This document shows positions 1-10,703 of a DNA stretch of 64,000 bases, one piece after another. The stretch's first letter is position 1. Each line of letters opens with the position of its first letter. Under the pieces are notes generated by a model. The model ran no database searches. It was not told the origin of the DNA and saw only the letters and a list, made by a program, of their open reading frames with translations. Both the position numbers and the translations under genes were made by a program. This stretch comes from Asparagopsis taxiformis (taxonomy: Eukaryota; Rhodophyta; Florideophyceae; Bonnemaisoniales; Bonnemaisoniaceae), in assembly GCA_030407315.1 (NCBI GenBank), contig JALQPE010002849.1, positions 1 through 64,000 of the forward strand. Direction: 5' to 3'.

Positions 1-430
1 GAAGTGGTCATCGTACGACACGACGCTTTTGGAGATGACGCTCAACGAAAGAGCAGTCTTCCATTCGGCACCGTTGCCTTTCGGAAATGTCCGCGGACAT
101 ACGAATACGGACGCCACCGAGATGAACGGCGGTTTTTCCTCGGGCGTCCCCTTCCATAAGTATGCGTCCATACGGTCGACGTAGATCGCGTCGTTGACGT
201 CACGCAACACGAGCGGTCGCAACGTCATCGACGCCGGGATCTGGTAACGTTCCGATCCCGGCGGCCCGTTTGGCGAAACGACGCCCGGCTGCTCGCCCCC
301 ACGAATCTTCGGCGGAACGCCATATAGTCGACGACCGCGCGGGCGTCCAGACGATCTCTCTGGCCAACGTGGCGAGATCGTCATCCGTGATACCCACGCG
401 GGGCACGCAGCCCACGCGTGGGTCAGGACG
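1..430 (-). CDS. partial unrecognised open frame at window edge
   Basis: On the minus strand one frame stays open from about 430 to the left edge and has no stop inside the window. Its downstream part has a coding-like composition (mixed hydrophobic and charged residues, for example RYQIPASMTLRPLVLRDV and PPFISVASVFVC), whereas its first third is rich in R, G and P. The end lies outside the window and no start can be fixed. I see no family motif. It could be the start of a transposon or retroelement protein, or a chance open frame in GC-rich DNA. Confidence 0.35.
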
Positions 431-2115
431 CCTACGTTTAGCGCCGCACCGCCACGTGAGGCGGTGCCGACCGTCCCAACGGGGTCACCACCCTCCGGCG
501 AGGGGTCCTGGCGAGGGAGAACGCGGCGAGCTATCACGACGAGGCACGCCCGTGCGGGCCGCCGCCACAGCACGCACGACGCGAACGAGCGGCCGCTGCC
601 ATCGCGGCTACACCCGTCGACGGGGCCGCAGGCATCCGGAATGATCGGGTGACGAATTCCCGAGTCGGACGCCGTTGCGTCCATCACGTGGGGCGACGGC
701 CCTAGCAGCCTCGGCAGGCGTCACGGAAGCCACCAGGCGAGACGGAGCCATGGGGCGAGACGAAGAGGCGACGGCCTGGGGAGCAACGGCTTCACCCCGC
801 CCTCACGGATGGGGCGGGCGCGACGGACGCTTCCGTCGCTGGCGGCGCACCGCCCCGACGAGGGAGGGAGCGCCCTGCGAAGGGGTTCTCGCTCCACCTC
901 CAGCAGAGCCGGCGGGCCGCGGGGTGTTGGCATCGGTACTGCGAGTCGTAACCATCGTGGTTACGCTGTACACGATAATTACGACGAGTGCAACGAGCAC
1001 GACGACGAGAGCCACGCGGGCAAAACGGAACAAGAGAACGAAAGGAACGGAGGTAGTAGTACCCAGCGGGGGAAGAGGATAAGGGAGAACGAAGAAGGCA
1101 ACGGCCTGGATGACGACGGTGAGAGGAAGGGTGAGCGACGATCGCTATCACGTTAAGCCGCGCTTAAATATCCTTCGGACGACCGTTGTCGACATGCCCG
1201 CTGGCAGATTCACGAAAAGGCCGCGGCCTGCGCTCGTATCGCGCTGAATTGACGCACACCCGCGTGGTGGAATTGGACACTGCATCCGTTGCAGGAAAAC
1301 GCCTAAGCGAGGCATTGACGTACGACGCCAACGGGCGGGCCGCGATGATTACGAAAGAGCCGGAGCGCACGCGCGCGCTCCGGCGCCGTGGCGATCCGAT
1401 CAGCCAACCGGGCCATGTACGTTTCAACGAGATTTTTTGGGACAACTGCCACGTCCGCAGTTGTACCCGAAAAGGCGCCACGGCCCGTGTCTCAGGCGCG
1501 TCCTGACGGGCCTCGCGTGGCCGGGACGTCCACGTGTGGGGGTGGGGCTGTGTAGTATACGTGGCAATTCCGAAATTGCAAATATTTACGTTTTCCGCGG
1601 AATTCGAATTTCGCCGGATACGACCGGCGACAGCAATGAACGAACATTGCTGGCGCATGCGCGCGCGCAACCTGCACACGTGTGCAACGAACGTATTGGC
1701 AACGGCCAACGGACCAACGGGTCCCTACGTGTGACCCACAAGGTCCCTTCCCATTCGGGGACGTTACGAGCAGTGTTTACACTGTAAAGCGATGCCATCG
1801 TGGCCATATAGGTATTGGCATCGTGCCGGGAGGGAAAGGGGACAAGACAACGATCGAGCAACGGCTCTAGTCTACGACTGACTTCTACGTTTACGTTTAC
1901 GTTGGCCGAACGAGGCTTCGTCTCCGTCGAGCTGCGTACTCCCTACCCATCGCCGCACGTAAGGCTGATTGCGTGTAGTGCCTCCGGGCTTGGTCGAGAG
2001 CGCCTCCGGTGACGTACCACCTCGTGTGCTAACGTAATCCTCGCGTGGATTGTTGCGTCGTGACGCTCGTGTCTACTCGCTAACCACTCTACCTTCTACC
2101 GTTCTAACAATACAG
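431..2115. other. GC-rich stretch without a recognisable gene
   Basis: Positions 431-1160 are GC-rich and low in complexity, with runs of ACG/GAC-like trinucleotides that open frames on both strands without any family signature. Positions 1160-2115 hold mixed sequence with several overlapping short frames, none convincing. A G-rich tract near 1535-1549 is followed by a segment with TG...CA ends (about 1551-2108), but there is no second copy to prove an LTR. Confidence 0.5.
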
Positions 2116-4142
2116 TCAAACACACAGCGGGTGGACTGCTCGTTTCGTTTCGTAAGGACAGCGTGTCCACTGGCTCGTACCAGCTACTACGTCTAACGAA
2201 CTATCGTTCCACACCACCATACCAACTAATTGCTGAAAAGCTACCCCCACATATTGACTGTACCGCCTTGTAAACTCCTTCTGCCGTGCACCTCCTTTCC
2301 CCTTCGGTTCATCCAAACACTCCACAGTAGTCACTAGCCAAGCATCCAGGCGCGCCAGCGTTAGTATGCTCGTCTCTATGTCCATTACTTGTTCTGGTCG
2401 TATCGAATAACCCCTGAAGATGTCCAGCACATTCACAGCTACTCGGTTGTTAAACCATGCATCACCATTCACTTCCATTTCGAAGCTGTCAGGAACCATG
2501 CCTTTGCTGTATCGCAGCTCTGAGAACGGTGCCGTTCGCCACCTCCCCATATCCAAATCACCGTTGCTTTCCCGTTTCAAACGCTTCTCAGACGCTTCGC
2601 GCTTTTGATCCTCTCGCTCGTCCATCTCAGCTCGCGTCGTCAGCATCGTGCATCTAGACATTAATTTCGTGTACCCCAGCGAACCGAACAATCTGTCCCT
2701 CGCATTACGCTTCCGTGCACTCATCACGTCAGACAGTTTCTGCGTCACCTTCACTTTCAATTCCTTGCTCCCCGCCACAGCCTCTTGACAGCACACACGC
2801 TGCTCCTCATCGGAAAACACATCACACCACGGACTTTGACGCAGTACGTGTCGCACCAAGTCATTCAGCAGATCACTCTCGTCCCTGTACGAAGGTGTAT
2901 ACCACTGCAGATTCTTGATGATATAGCCCGGAGGGGTAGCAATATATCCTACACCGTTTTCGCTCCAAAGTGTCCCTTCTACGGCTCTACCTCGATGGTA
3001 CGTCCAGTCCAACGTCTCTGCGTTTGTTCCGCTATAGGGTCCAGCTCCATAGTCTCGTTCTTGCACCACTTTGTCAGGTTTTCCTCAACCGCCCTAAGAA
3101 CTCCAAGGTATTTCACAGGAATGGCTTTCTGTATTTTCGACTTACCGCCACCGTGATCACTGATTCTACCTGTTCTCGCAATTGCAGTAAGGCTGGCATT
3201 TTCCGCCTGCAGAGTCTTCACCTTAGCCTCCAACGCAACTATCTCCGTGGCGAGTGCCTTGTTTGCTATGTCCTGGCTAAACACTTTTTTTCCAGCTCCG
3301 CGATCTTCTTCTTCTGCGCATTGATGCGACTCGCCATTAAATCGATGGATTCCGGCGGATGCAACCTCTCTGCCCTCACCGTCCCCCCATCTCGCACGCT
3401 ATCGGGATTATGATGTCCTCCATCGGCAATAGCCTGACGTCGCGGGGGCGTTACGCGCATATTGGCACCAATGACAGTCTGTTGTGACGAGGCCCGCACT
3501 CCGGCTGCTCTCTCCCCTCAGTACCACCTGACCGCCGATGATAGTTGGCATCCTGTGAACGTTGCTCAGAAACAACATCCCTTGCCGCTATCCTCGGGTC
3601 CCTGACTGCATTACCTGCTGGGGCTGATGTACTCGGCATAGTTGGCGCAGTGGGGGTCACAGCCTCCAGTGTCTCGGGAACCCCGGCTGGGACTCCGTCT
3701 GCAGCACCTCCGCATCTGCCAACCCGGGAGGAACTACCTTTGCCATAGCACTTTGCCGCAATTCCAACATGTTTTGAGCCACTATCATGTCATCATCATG
3801 ATGTTCACTGTCCCTGCGAGCACGCTTGCCTCGGTCAAGCCCCATCTCTCTCCGCGCCGTTCCTCCTTCCTCACTTTCTCGCTGCGGATCCCCAGTTCTG
3901 CGCCGGTCCGTCTTGCGACTACCGGACCGCGGTTCAATGCTGCCGGTAGGCCCAGACCGCTTCTTCGCACGGGATTGTCGGGCACTCGATACAGCAGCTG
4001 CTGACCGGGTTTTCTGGAGGCCCGGAGGCTTTGGAGCTTTCTTCGCAATACGCGGCGGCATAATGAAGCCTTCCCGGAAGCGATGGAACGATTGAGTTGC
4101 ACGAGATACAAAAAAAGATTGCTGTATAGTGTCGGTAACCAC
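2116..4142 (-). pseudogene. coiled-coil protein gene, broken by frameshifts
   Basis: Reading leftward, four overlapping frames make one plausible protein. It begins with a basic, disordered N-terminus (MPPRIAKKAPKPPG, ATG at 4061, with the frame open to 4142). A P/S/T-rich linker follows (3450-3660). Next is a heptad-like coiled coil around 3100-3340 (INAQKKKIAELEKK, then VALEAKVKTLQAENASL). Last is a 300-residue C-terminal region (2116-3069) rich in W, D and R. The breaks lie near 3660, 3285 (a run of T on the plus strand) and 3055. The family is not recognised. The layout of basic N-terminus, coiled coil and globular C-terminus fits a DNA-associated or transposon accessory protein, which is inference. 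It ends only about 130 bp from the inverted repeat at 4271, so it may belong to a neighbouring mobile element. Breaks in homopolymers could be sequence errors. Confidence 0.55.
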
Positions 4143-4270
4143 AACGGTCTGCGATGAACGTTCAGGTCAGGTCAAGTACCGGATAATACGCCAACAGCCC
4201 AGATTGTATACGGTAGGCAGTCATCAACAGTATTTAATGAGGTACAATTAAAGCTGTCGAGCTAGGCCGC

Positions 4271-4545
4271 GAGCACCCCTATGTCCGGAAGACGTCCTGA
4301 TTTGAATTAAAATTTGGGCTATTCTCAAAAACATGCACATGTGAACATGTTTTTGAGATGGGGGTGTGCCGTACGGCACAATCGACCCGCTGAAATCGAT
4401 GTTTTTTGCAATATTTTTTCTGCCCTGAATTGTAGAATTTCTGGGCTGGACAGCAATGCAACTGAGCTGGACATCCACCGGGCGTCCATTTCAACTTGGT
4501 CGTGTATTTTGCATCTGCACGCATAACAGCATCCAAGCAGTCAGG
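4271..4545 (-). repeat. left terminal inverted repeat of MTase-SET element (repeat family R, copy 1)
   Basis: This is the reverse-complement orientation of a repeat found six more times at 7.9-15.5 kb. Reading inward it starts with GCGAGCACCCC, then CCTGATTTGAATTAAAATTT, then a hairpin whose arms are CTCAAAAACATG and CATGTTTTTGAG, then the palindrome GTGCCGTACGGCAC, then an AT-rich tract and the GGACATCCACCGG block. Matching continues to about 4545. The outer GCGAGCACCCC tip is shared only with the copy ending at 10378. Confidence 0.8.
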
Positions 4546-4721
4546 TTCACTGCTCGGACGAAGTGCACCTGGAGTGTGAACGATTGGTTTCTGACAGGCG
4601 AGTACTGCTGAATAGGTTTCACCCTGGACTAATGGTGGCTGGACATGCTGCATTATATGATATACTTGAACTCTGGAACGTAGCTTTATTTGTAGTCGAA
4701 ATGAAAACATCTTTCGTGAAC

Positions 4722-7627
4722 CTAATTCCATGCTCTAAAAGCTGTCCCATAATGAACGTAGAGCTCCTGCCCTGGACGGATATCGCGGATTGCACGTACT
4801 ACAATGATCTTCGGATTTTCTAGGTCCTTCGCCTTGAGCTTCTTCCCCGTCGAACCGCTGCTGTAGTTCTCGACAAACTCGACGTTGGCCATCCGCCTGG
4901 TGTCTTCCGCCGGAGTGTCCTCACCTCGCAAATACCGCGGGTCGTTGATGAACTGCGCCGAACAGAACGGAGCCGGAACAATCCAAATTGGATGCTCGAT
5001 GTTTTCGTCGTCCTCCGCTGTTGCATACAGCTTGATGGCATACATCAAGAATGTTTCCTTCGTTATCGCCATGTGACCCTCTCCGTACGCGAACCGCATC
5101 GACTCCTTGCTCATATCAGAGTACACAACAGTTCCGTAGTATGCACATACTTCGTCGCCAACATTAAATGTCTGTTCAGCGAAGAGCCTCTTCTGCATTT
5201 GGATGCTTAATCAGCGATGGTCGAACGCTCAATTTTTTCGCAACACAATCGTGTGCCCGCATCACGCGAGGGTTTTCAGTTTGCAACCAGCGGCGCAGGG
5301 AAGGTGGCCAATAATGTACCGGTTTTTCCATGTGCTCGTGCGACGCAATCGACTCTGGGCACAGCTGCCAGAGGTACTGCCGAATATATTTCGGGAACCT
5401 CTGGTACAGGAGAAGGCCAGGTGGGGGTTTCGATGATCCTGCGTTCCCTCTGTGTACGCATCGTGACAGAGGGGGACGCCAAGAACTTCTCAGCACTCTG
5501 TTTCGCTTCTGTCGTGACCCTCATGTCAGTGTTGTTTGAAAGAATCACACGTGACATGACTGCACACAGCTTTGGAAGCGATCGTGCCACACACAATTTG
5601 TCCATGGCACTGCCGACGAAAACACGGTGCTCAGGCAAGCTCATAGCTGCTTTTCCCGTTGCGAAAGTGCCAGAGAATGGATCGACAACAATATCACGAG
5701 GCTGTGAATGCTGGCTGATCAACTCCATCATGAGAGCGACGCTCTTCTGCTCTGCACGAACTCTGACCGTAGCACCGGTTGTGCTCCTTGTTCGCCACAC
5801 CATCTCATTCGAATCGATGGCGGGCACGGAGTCCGAATTCATGGACGTAACCTCTTCTTCATCCGATCCGTCATCACTGGCAGCAGCATAGCAGCATCAG
5901 TTGGGCCTTCTGACTGCGGTCCTTTGTACGTTTCCAAGTAATGGAACCATTCGTAGAATTACAAAACGGAGCAGAACACGATGCCGTGGCCACCGGGGCG
6001 CAACAGCTCGTCAAACACTTCGATGCTAGCCTGCATATCTTCTGCAGTTAGCCTGTCGTACGAAGAGTTGGAATCGTTCCTCTTACGACGAACATTGTAG
6101 GGCGGATCAGTCAGAATGAGCTGAAACGTTGCCCGTGATGGGCACGTGTTCTCGGCTCTCGTCGGCACTGACCAAATCTTCGAAAGGGACGTCGTACACC
6201 CGGCAATACTGACTCATTTTCGAAAGAAAGTCCTTTGCGAGAGCCTGCCCTTCACTTTCCTGCTCTTCTGTCGCATGGGGTGACGGTGACGGGGGAGACG
6301 GCCCTTGGGCAGTAAGACTGGTCCTCCCAAGTCCAAGTTCAAGCCTGGTTGTGTGTCTTGTCGACGGAACCAAACCTCTCCCTCCTGTGTTGCGACGAGT
6401 GGGAGTGTCATCAACCGGCTTGGGGACGTTTTCTGCGTCCGCGGCTTGTGTTGCCGGGCGGAGGACAGCCATAACGTCTTCGTCGAGGGTGTCAAAGTAC
6501 GCTGGCAGCTTGTCCGGATTTCCGCTTGACAAGTATATTTCCAGCGCCCCCCAGCGGTCGGACTCCGGCCAGGTGTACAGGTCCGGGTTGACGATAAGAA
6601 ACTGCAACCGGTCGAAGAACTTCCTCACAAGGTCCCTAAATGCACTGTGCTGCGCACTGGTTCTTGTCTCTACTTTTCCACCATATCCATCAGGATGAGA
6701 TAGGGGAGCTTTGTCGTGGTAGAGATCTAGCTTCTGCTCCATCGGTGCGAATAGACCTTCATCGAGCACGTCAAACCAATGCTCACTGCTGTCGAAAATG
6801 ATGTACGGCGCCATCAACTCTTCGAAGCTGGAGAACTTTGCGGCGAAGGCCACATCGGTCCAAGCATGGTATAAAACTTGAACCACGTAACAAGCTCGAT
6901 TAGTGCTTTTCCGATGGGCTGGGACGCGTGCGGCTTCGTTCCCCTCTTCGGCCGCGTCGCCTATTCGGCGACGCGGCAGGTTCTTGTTGTGATTTCGGAT
7001 GATAGACAACGCTTGGAAATACATCAATACCTCGAACGTTTCCGGTGGAGCAAGAACGAAGGCGCTTGGTTCCCCGCGCTGCGGCGCCTGTAGTGGCGAA
7101 GGAAGCATGTTACATCCAATAAGGAAGGTCTGCGGCACGATCCCAGAAAGGATGCAGTGCTCAACCCATTGCCCGATACGCTCATCCTGTCTTGAAAACT
7201 CGGCAATCGGTAATGCCAGACGAACAATCTGCTTGGCTCGCTCAACGTTCATCTCTGCCATGACGATTTCGGCAACATCCGCCTCGACTCCAGCATTCTT
7301 CGAACGACCGCTGAAGGCCATGCTGAGTCGACCTTGCAGCGCCGCAAATTGTTCTTCCGTGCCCTGCGCAACCCAAGCGCCAAGGTCCGCGTATGTGAAA
7401 CCTCCCGGCTTGTCCGTCAAGTCTGCGAAACTTGGGTGGGCGAATAAATCCAGCAAGAGGCGGAGGAAGTCTTTGCCAGCGAGAGTAGTTTCGCGGGCGG
7501 CGCGACCTACGTTTCGACGTGTACCCATGTCACTAGAATCCTCCCAAGGGCTAGCGGGTTCGCGCAGAATTGGCACGGTTGCGTCGTCAACGATCGGATT
7601 GCTGTTGCGCCTGCGCTTATTCGTCAT
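4722..7627 (-). pseudogene. adenine-type DNA methyltransferase-SET domain fusion, broken
   Basis: Read from 7627 leftward. The first 506-residue frame (ATG at 7627) has a basic start and then a mostly helical region with no known motif. A frameshift near 6135 leads into a DNA methyltransferase: TDPPYN (motif IV) at about 6105-6120, then LRPGGHGIVFC. A TAA falls where glutamine would fit (about 5960). Another shift near 5850 leads to motif X/I sequence KSVALMMELI and VVDPFSGTF (about 5650-5750). Motif order IV-X-I is the beta class of N6-adenine/N4-cytosine enzymes, and DPPY favours adenine. After shifts near 5280 and 5190 a SET-like domain follows (4722-5230): FNVGDEVCAYYGTVV, FINDPR, NVEFVE and IRDIRPGQELYVHYG. 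SET enzymes methylate protein lysines. The DNA MTase-SET union on one transcript is inferred from collinearity and close joins. At least four breaks make this copy look dead. Confidence 0.75.
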
Positions 7628-7924
7628 AATGGAATGAGTGGAAATTCGGTACAGGATGGCGACCGCTCGGCGAGACAGTCAAATTTGACGACGTATCTCG
7701 TGACGTTTGCACTCTTTCGTGAGGAACACTGGTTGATATCGAATGGAACAGAGTATACGGGTACACAGCACTGGAAAGGTCTTGAAACCCGTAACCGGTG
7801 TAGGTAATAAGTTGTGACGGATACGTGGTAGAGAAAAAATTTTAAAAAGATTGTGATTCCCTGCCTTTGAGTGTTGTACTGCACGGCCGCCAGTCACATA
7901 GGTTGTCACAGGTGCATCACGCTT
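7628..7924. other. upstream region of the methyltransferase-SET gene
   Basis: About 300 bp between the ATG of the minus-strand gene and the right terminal repeat. It should hold the promoter and 5' leader. No TATA box or other motif stands out. Confidence 0.4.
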
Positions 7925-8148
7925 ACCAGGTGAGCGACATCCGGACGGCCACTGGACATGGGGATGTCCAGCTCAGATGCATTGCTGGCCAGACCAGAAA
8001 TTCTACAATTTCGGGCAGAAAAAATATTGCAAAAAACATCGATTTCGGCGGTCGATTGTGCCGTACGGCACATCCCCATCTCAAAAACATGTTCACATGT
8101 GCATGTTTTTGAGAATAGCCCAAATTTTAATTCAAATCAGGATGCAGA
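7925..8148 (+). repeat. right terminal inverted repeat of MTase-SET element (repeat family R, copy 2)
   Basis: It matches the left copy in inverse orientation: GGATGTCCAGCTC block, AATTTCGGGCA tract, palindrome around CCGTACGG, hairpin CTCAAAAACATG...CATGTTTTTGAG, then CCCAAATTTTAATTCAAATC. Matching stops after CAGGATG, without the GGGGTGCTCGC tip. Confidence 0.75.
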
Positions 8149-8149
8149 T

Positions 8150-9264
8150 ATTCGTCTTCTAGCATTGTCAGAACACATTCGTATAACCACATTTGGAGAA
8201 CCTGAGCCCAGAGCTATCGGTTTTGGCGGGAGCTAAGCCATATCTCATATAATCAGTAACTACTTCCCGCCAGCTGAGTGGTGGAACCCCTGCTATTTCT
8301 ACCAACGAGACATACGGGGTGTCAACTCGGCAATCGTATATGGTTTGGGTGCTAAATTTATTCAAGAGACGAATGGGCTTCGAAAAGGAGCCCAACAGCG
8401 TCTTCTTGTGATCCATGGGTATAGGACTACTCTATTCTTCTCCAGGCTTCCACCATAGCCTCCTCCACCTCCGTTAATGGAAAGAATATCCGAACCGCAC
8501 CTCAACATGTTCTTCTTGTGGTCCATGGGTACTGACATCTCACATGTTCTCCAGGCTTCCACTATAGCCTCCTCCACCTCCGTTAATGGAAAGAATATCC
8601 GAACCGGACCTGAACATGTGTTTCTTCTCATCCATGGGTACTGACATCTCACATGTTCTGAACATGTGAGATGTCAGTACCGGAGAAGTTCTCCAGGCTT
8701 CCTCCGTAGCCACCTCCTCCACCTCCGTCTGTGGGAATCAACACAATATCACCACTGCGTCTTACCTCACATCCACATCTCTCCGGGATGAAAACGGACG
8801 GACGACATAGGGTTTGTAGACGTTTAGAATCTTGTCAGAAAAAAGTAAACGAAAGAGAAGTTCTCTTTCATTGAATGATATCTCGTCCCTGTCGCAATAT
8901 GTTCCATTTTCGTTTTCTCGGGTTGCACACCCATCATGGGTGATCAAGGCCTGGATCGAACCCTCCGAGGGTCTTCGATGGATAGGACAGATAGTGGAAG
9001 GCTTTTAAGCCTGTGACCAAGCGGCTATTGATTGGTTGGAGGAAGGAAATTACAGAGGAAATATAGCTGAGTACGGTGCTCGCGATAGCTGTTAGGTTAA
9101 AGTCAAATATGTTTTTCGATTATTTTTCGTACGGAAATGCCTTGGAAAAGACGATGCTTTGTCGTTCTCTTGGAGGGACTCCGTTGCATTGCACTCAATT
9201 CGAGAGCATCGTCATGAAGGAGAGGGTTCTTTCTGCTTGTTAGAATCGGTTTAGAGCAGATAGC
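8150..9264. other. gene-free stretch with a ~110-bp tandem repeat
   Basis: Around 8413-8722 three to four units of ~108-110 bp repeat (CCATGGGTA recurs at 8414, 8522 and 8632). On the minus strand each unit encodes a short glycine-rich peptide (INGGGGGYGGSLE), so this may be a relic of a glycine-rich protein. A 45-bp hairpin (8637-8681) sits inside. Positions 8725-9264 show nothing I can name. Confidence 0.5.
8637..8681. repeat. 45-bp near-perfect palindrome
   Basis: Two perfect 22-bp arms (GGTACTGACATCTCAC... and its complement) are separated by one base (8659). It lies at the edge of the 110-bp tandem repeat. Confidence 0.9.
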
Positions 9265-10378
9265 TAATGCATTACTGGCCAGCCCAGAAATTTTAGAATT
9301 TCGGGCAGCAAAAATAGTGTAAAAAACCTTGATTTCAGCGGGTCGATTGTGCCGTACGGCACACCCCCATCTCAAAAACATGTTCACATGTGCATGTTTT
9401 TGAGAATAGCCCAAATTTTAATTCAAATCATGGTGTCGAATTTGGCCACAACGGCCCCAGGCACCGGCCGCCGCCCCGAGTGGGGTTGTCACTGGCTTCT
9501 GTAAGCACCAACTGTAAGGCTAAATGGCGTCTCACGAAGGGTCGATTTCAGGCTTAATACGCCAGGGACAGGTCTTGGTCCTTGTTCCATCATGGTCCCA
9601 CCCCACTCTCTCACGACCAACCTGAAATGGACGTCCGGTGGATGTCCAGCTCGATTGCACTGCTGGCCAGCCCAAAAATTCTAAAATTTCGGGCACAAAA
9701 AATTGTAAAAAATCAACGATTTGGGCGGGTCGATTGTGCCGTACGGCACACCCCCATCTCAAAAACATGTTCACATGTGCATGTTTTTTGAGAATAGCCC
9801 AAATTTTAATTCAAATCAGGGTGTCTAATCTGGCCACAACGGCCCCAGGCACCGGCCGCCGCCCCGAGTGGGGTCATCACTGGCTTCTGTAAGCACTAAC
9901 TGTGAGGCTAAATGGCGCCGAAAGATGGGTCGATTCCAGGCTTCAAGCCTAAGTTATGCTAGGGAGAAATCTTCTTCCGTGTTTCATAATGGTCCCGCCT
10001 TACTCCCTCAACACAAACACTACTCACCCATCACGTTACTCATATTCCGTGCACTTTATATTAGTAGTGAACGCGCCTGCTTAGTTGCTGCAATGCGTGG
10101 ATGTAGGCAGCACACGACCAACCTGAAATGGACGTCCGGTGGATGTCCAGCTCAGATGCATTGCTGGCCAGCCCAGAAATTCTAAAATTTCGGGCACAAA
10201 AAATATTGCAAAAAACCTTAAGGTTTCTTGCAATATTTTTTAAGGAATCAATTGATTTCAGCGGGTCGATTGTGCCGTACGGCACACCCCCATCTCAAAA
10301 ACATGTGCACATGTGCATGTTTTTGAGAATAGCCCAAATTTTAACTCAAATCAGGGTGTTCCCCGGATAAAGGGGTGC
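9265..10378 (+). repeat. three tandem-like copies of repeat family R
   Basis: Copies lie at about 9265-9520, 9610-9905 and 10085-10378, all in plus orientation. Copies 1 and 2 continue past the CAAATCAGGGTGTC end into a shared spacer (GGCCACAACGGCCCCAGGCA, then a GGTCGATTTCAGGC-type motif). The repeats are therefore composite units rather than simple transposon ends. The third copy ends in GGGGTGCTCGC, the mirror of the left tip at 4271, and contains an extra palindrome (10198-10241). Confidence 0.75.
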
Positions 10379-10703
10379 TCGCAGCCGCCCCAAAAGCCGT
10401 TTAGCTTGACAGCTGTAATTTTAACACATTACACATCAAGGACACTGCCTGCTTCACGCCACCTCGTCAGGTTTCGAGAGCCCGACTCGGGCCCGTTCCG
10501 AACGGACACTCACATCTCGATTGCCTGTCTTGCATTCCAGCGGTCACGATAGGTGTGTACCTAACAAAATTTCGGTTGTATTGTGTTATTATTTCCAGCG
10601 ATTGGCGTTCACGACCATTCTTCAACTTAAGGTGAAACCTACCATCCACATCACTCCAATACGTCAACGTCAACCATCTCTTTTCCTTTCCAACTCAACA
10701 ACC
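10379..10703. promoter_or_regulatory. presumed promoter and leader of the ParB-dioxygenase gene
   Basis: This 325-bp stretch lies between the end of a family-R repeat and the ATG at 10704. The frame is open from 10521, but the first well-placed ATG is at 10704 (context ACAACCATGGCG, a good eukaryotic start context). No TATA box is obvious. Confidence 0.35.

Larger units (their letters stand above)
4271..8148. mobile_element. TIR-bounded element carrying a DNA methyltransferase-SET gene
   Basis: Copies of the same ~200-270 bp repeat lie in inverted orientation at 4271-4545 and 7925-8148 and enclose a single decayed gene (4722-7627, minus). The geometry is that of a TIR DNA transposon of about 3.9 kb. 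No transposase domain is seen inside, so the element is non-autonomous, or its mobilising protein is the unidentified 500-residue N-terminal part of the encoded protein. The right-hand repeat lacks the outermost tip present at the left. The copy ending at 10378 does have that tip, so an older, larger element of about 6.1 kb (4271-10378) is possible. No clear target-site duplication was found for either version. Confidence 0.6.

Noticed and set aside
270..1156. Several overlapping open frames in the first kilobase
   Set aside because: GC-rich low-complexity DNA opens frames on both strands. R/G/P/T-biased peptides without any family motif.
1551..2108. Possible LTR (TG...CA ends after a G-rich tract)
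   Set aside because: No second copy or target duplication in the window, and retroelement coding sequence next to it is missing.
8940..8990. Possible tRNA T-arm (GGGTTCGATCC on the minus strand)
   Set aside because: The T-stem does not pair properly, and no acceptor, D or anticodon arms can be placed around it.
9103..10370. Small frames encoding near-identical peptides in the repeats
   Set aside because: They are translations of repeat family R in various phases, open because the repeat is short. No sign of protein selection.
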